Source: Methanosarcina sp. (GTDB taxonomy: Archaea; Halobacteriota; Methanosarcinia; Methanosarcinales; Methanosarcinaceae). From it: a stretch of DNA of 8,751 nt. Shown here in pieces: positions 6,629 to 8,751 of the stretch; within the stretch, counting starts at the first letter, position 1, and the number at the start of each line of letters is the position of its first letter. Made by a program: the position numbers and the translations under genes. The DNA lies in the NCBI GenBank assembly GCA_017883485.1, contig JADGNM010000090.1, forward strand, positions 1-8,751. The letters are read 5' to 3'. The notes below the pieces were generated by a model. The model saw only the letters and a program-made list of their open reading frames with translations, made no database searches and was not told where the DNA came from.

Positions 6629-8264
6629 TTAGAGATATATATTTTTACATTTTTCCCCCATGAGACTTAAAATCTTCCAATGAACGTCCTCCATATTCAC
6701 TATTTCCGACACTATCTCCTTCATTCTGAGTATTATTAAGCTCTGTAACTCCCTGAAACAAGAAAAATATCCATCTCATCGTGGGAGTTTTTGTAGGCTT
6801 TTTCTTTTGGTCTGGAACCGTTTCATCCTCTTCTTCCAATCTTGTTCTTAACTTCCATTCTGCAATGAAATAAATCATAAGGCAGAGAACCATTATCATT
6901 ACAAGTGCTTCTATCCTTGTTTTCTTTTTTAGGTAAACTTGCGATATGATGAAAGTGTTACCTTTCAAGAATTTGAACCCTTTTTCAACCTTATCCTGTC
7001 CTTTATAGTTCGTCAGAATATCTTCAGGAGAAAGGCTAATGTCATTGCTTGCAAGAATGAAAAGACCCATTTTTTCCATTTCTTTCAAAACAAAAGCATC
7101 ATTAGTCTTTATTTCAGCTTCAATTTTATAATAAGTCTTCAAAATCTCATCTTTTGAAATTCTACCTCTCTTTCCAGATTCACGTTTTTTAATAGACTTC
7201 AATTCTATTTTATCAAAACAATAGAAGGGAAATCTTGAATCCATGTCTCAGCAGCTTTTTAAGCATCTTCCTCGCAAAAGAGATCATGTCCCTTCAGTTT
7301 TTTCAAAGACTTCCTTGCTTTCTCAATTTCTTTGTCAAAATTTTTCTTCAGAGTTTTCTCTTTCTTCTCTTTCATCTTATGCGAAAGCAACAAAACCCAC
7401 TTTTGTTTAACCTCACCATAATCCACAAATGTTTGATAAAATGAGTATCTATCATCGCTTTTTAGAGTTTTCAGGTTCAAATTTGCAGTAAGTAAATCTT
7501 TTGCTTCAGTAATTGTTGCAGTAACGCGACTGATCCAGAATGTCTTCCCCATTTTTTTGATATTATCTTCTGTGTAGAAGGAATTGTCAGCAACATAGTA
7601 CACTTTATTCTCATGAGTTAAACTTGATTTAAGAGATTTGATGACTTCCATTATAGTGATTTTGTCCGGAGCGTTCCCAGAATGAGTATTCATGAAGAAG
7701 GGTATACCTTGCTGATTCACAATCAAGCTCAACACGAATTGCTTGAGATCCCATCTACCGTTCTTAGGTACTCCAAAAGTGTGTCTATTGCCCCTTCTTC
7801 CTCACTTTCATAGTCGCCGTATACACTGACGCTTGTAGTGTCAGCGTGTAATAGGTGACAAGAAATCGGTAGACGATTATTACATGAAGAACGATATCCA
7901 TAAAGAGTTTTGTTGGACCATACTCATAAATCCTATCAAGGGTTTCTCCGATTGCGTATTGATTCAGGTCTTCCCTTGTTACGCCTTCTCCAAAGAGCCT
8001 CTCTGTTGAAATGTTTTTGAAGAAATCAGGAAACAAGTACAAACGCTGCCCCACAAAACCAAGGCCATTGATTACCATGGCAAGGATGCAGATCGAATGG
8101 GGTACTTTATGGTCTCTTTTCTTCGGAAGCTACTCATCAATAACTTTGTCAACTTCAAGTTCCTGGAAAACTCCAGCTATGAGACCAAGGTGACCTAAAA
8201 AGCTTGTACGTCTCACAGTTGCATCAATGTTTCTACTACCGTTTTTGGGCCTACTTAATTTCAT
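6629..8264 (-). pseudogene. IS1634-family DDE transposase, multiply broken
   Basis: Reconstructed from ATG 8264 to TAA 6631-6629, this is about 545 codons, normal for the family. An N-terminal DUF4277-like region (GLGFVGQRLYLFPDFF, GEGVTREDLNQYAIGETLDR) is followed by the catalytic core: D in HADTTSVSVYGDYE (codon at 7842), D in VADNSFYTEDN (7588) and E in KVEKGFKF (6986). Lesions in order: TAG at codon 45 (8132-8130); single-base losses near 7848, near 7783 and in the 7227-7234 tract; TAA at 7261-7259; and a +1 shift near 6716. After the last shift the frame reads NMEDVHWKILSLMGEKC and stops at 6629; without it the protein would run wrongly to 6645. A TATA-like TAATATAC lies about 25 bp before the ATG. 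The positions of lost bases are inferred from where reading frames join. Confidence 0.85.
8130..8132 (-). other. In-frame amber codon in the transposase N terminus
   Basis: TAG at codon 45 lies between VDKVIDE and LPKKRDHK, both typical family sequence, so the frame is continuous across it. In Methanosarcina UAG can be decoded as pyrrolysine and transposases with in-frame UAG are known there. The other lesions in this copy make simple decay (for example from a leucine TTG) the more likely explanation. Confidence 0.6.
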
Positions 8265-8308
8265 CGATGAGAAAATATAAAATAATGTATATTACTCTAT
8301 ACGTTTAC

Positions 8309-8325
8309 CTGCCGAATCTAGGATA
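8309..8325. repeat. Right terminal inverted repeat of the insertion sequence
   Basis: CTGCCGAATCTAGGATA is the exact reverse complement of 6603-6619. It lies 45 bp upstream of the transposase start codon, with the transposase TATA-like element in between. Confidence 0.88.
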
Positions 8326-8467
8326 TATCATAAAATTTGATAGATTCGTAACATTGTGTCAAATTAATTTGAGCTAAAAACAGGATTGATTTCATTATTA
8401 ATTAGTGGATACTGTCAAATTAAGGTTAAAACCGGAGATAGGTTCATATGCCCCTTTCGTCTCTCTG
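8326..8467. other. Spacer between the insertion sequence and the DUF1670-like gene, with a 14-bp palindrome
   Basis: No gene is seen. TCAAATTAATTTGA (8359-8372) is a perfect 14-bp palindrome. The 11-mer TGTCAAATTAA that contains its left half (8357-8367) recurs at 8413-8423. GGTTAAAACC (8424-8433) is a small dyad. Being downstream of the - strand gene ending at 8468, these may belong to its transcript end or be remnants of the insertion target. Confidence 0.5.
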
Positions 8468-8751
8468 TTATTGATTTTCAAGATCAGTTTTGCTATTTTT
8501 TTCATTTTCATATGACTTTATTATCATCTCTATATATTCCTTAACTACATATATTGGAAGTCCTGTGAAAAATGCCATATCCCATTCATTATATCCATCT
8601 GCATAGAGCTTTTCTATACGTGTTTCGTCTTTGATATATCGATCCACTGACCCCGGAGTATGATCTATCAAACGCGCATTTTTTGAAGTAGGAATCTTTT
8701 TCTTGTAATTGTGGAATGCTAATCTCTTGTGAGTTAGGGATTTTCCCATGT
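8468..8751 (-). CDS. DUF1670-like protein, C-terminal part (continues beyond the window)
   Basis: The last 93 or more residues of a protein whose upstream part lies outside the window. The ATG at 8749 is probably internal: the frame is open to the edge, and DUF1670 proteins are, as I recall, well over 200 residues. The visible segment carries the C-terminal pattern I associate with DUF1670: LTHKR near its start, then HTPGSVDRYIKD, which resembles a helix-turn-helix recognition helix, then a second helical pair with FFTGLPIYVVKEYIEMI. The end (YENEKNSKTDLENQ) is charged and likely disordered. The function of DUF1670 is unknown; the helix-turn-helix look suggests DNA binding, and such genes often sit near mobile elements in archaea. 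Whether the gene is intact cannot be told. The family call is from memory of the motif pattern. Confidence 0.6.
   Translation of the reverse strand, partial: MGKSLTHKRLAFHNYKKKIPTSKNARLIDHTPGSVDRYIKDETRIEKLYADGYNEWDMAFFTGLPIYVVKEYIEMIIKSYENEKNSKTDLENQ

Larger units (their letters stand above)
6603..8325 (-). mobile_element. Decayed IS1634-family insertion sequence (1.7 kb)
   Basis: The element is bounded by 17-bp perfect terminal inverted repeats and filled by one transposase pseudogene on the - strand. The size (about 1723 bp, or a few bases less if the ends are at CCTAG) fits the IS1634 branch of the IS4-like DDE elements. I found no clean target-site duplication: the bases just outside are AT-rich on both sides but do not match as a 5-6 bp repeat. 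The transposase's original stop (6629-6631) lies only 10 bp inside the left repeat, as usual for compact elements. With many lesions it cannot move by itself, but its ends look intact and might be mobilised by a related transposase. Family assignment is from remembered protein motifs. Confidence 0.8.

Noticed and set aside
7781..7850. Programmed ribosomal frameshifting in the transposase
   Set aside because: Four shifts at different places plus two stops do not fit one programmed site; no slippery heptamer followed by structure was seen at the joins.
1..8751. CRISPR array, tRNA or rRNA genes
   Set aside because: No regularly spaced repeats with unique spacers, and no tRNA cloverleaf or rRNA signature sequences were found on reading both strands.

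Overview
The window looks like the chromosome of a methanogenic archaeon, most likely a Methanosarcina. The grounds are an archaeal split glutamate synthase operon with an FrhB-type (coenzyme F420) subunit, AT-rich spacers with BRE/TATA-like promoters, Shine-Dalgarno sequences that pair with the archaeal 16S 3' end (GGGAGG, GTGATC), and a decayed IS1634-type insertion sequence and a DUF1670-type gene of the sort common in that genus. This assignment is an inference from gene content; no rRNA or other marker lies in the window.

Layout. Bases 1-923 hold no convincing gene: an AT-rich stretch with two strong inverted repeats (38-70, 179-220), a tandem 15-bp direct repeat (567-596), a BRE/TATA box (601-617), an imperfect GGTA-N6-TACC-like palindrome over the expected transcription start (627-640), and a leader of about 290 nt. 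Bases 924-5280 (+ strand) form a tight four-gene operon: class II glutamine amidotransferase, ferredoxin/FMN glutamate synthase core, GXGXG beta-helix subunit, and an FrhB/FpoF-like iron-sulfur flavoprotein. It ends in a stem-loop with a T-rich tail (5311-5352).

Bases 5375-8325 (- strand) are in decay. A complete-length M24 peptidase gene (397 codons) is interrupted by an in-frame TAG at codon 28 and an in-frame TAA at codon 302, although all five metal-ligand codons survive. Only 34 bp upstream of its start lies a 1.7-kb IS1634-like element with 17-bp perfect terminal inverted repeats. Its transposase gene carries a TAG, a TAA and four frameshifts. Beyond the element, 8468-8751 (- strand) is the C-terminal part of a DUF1670-like helix-turn-helix protein that runs off the window.

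How the genes work together. The first three operon genes correspond, in order, to the domains of the large subunit of bacterial glutamate synthase. Glutamine would be hydrolysed by the first protein, and the ammonia used by the FMN protein to turn 2-oxoglutarate into glutamate. The usual NADPH subunit (GltD) is absent, and the FrhB-like protein occupies its place, suggesting that electrons come from reduced F420 (or possibly ferredoxin). This is the most interesting intact system in the window.
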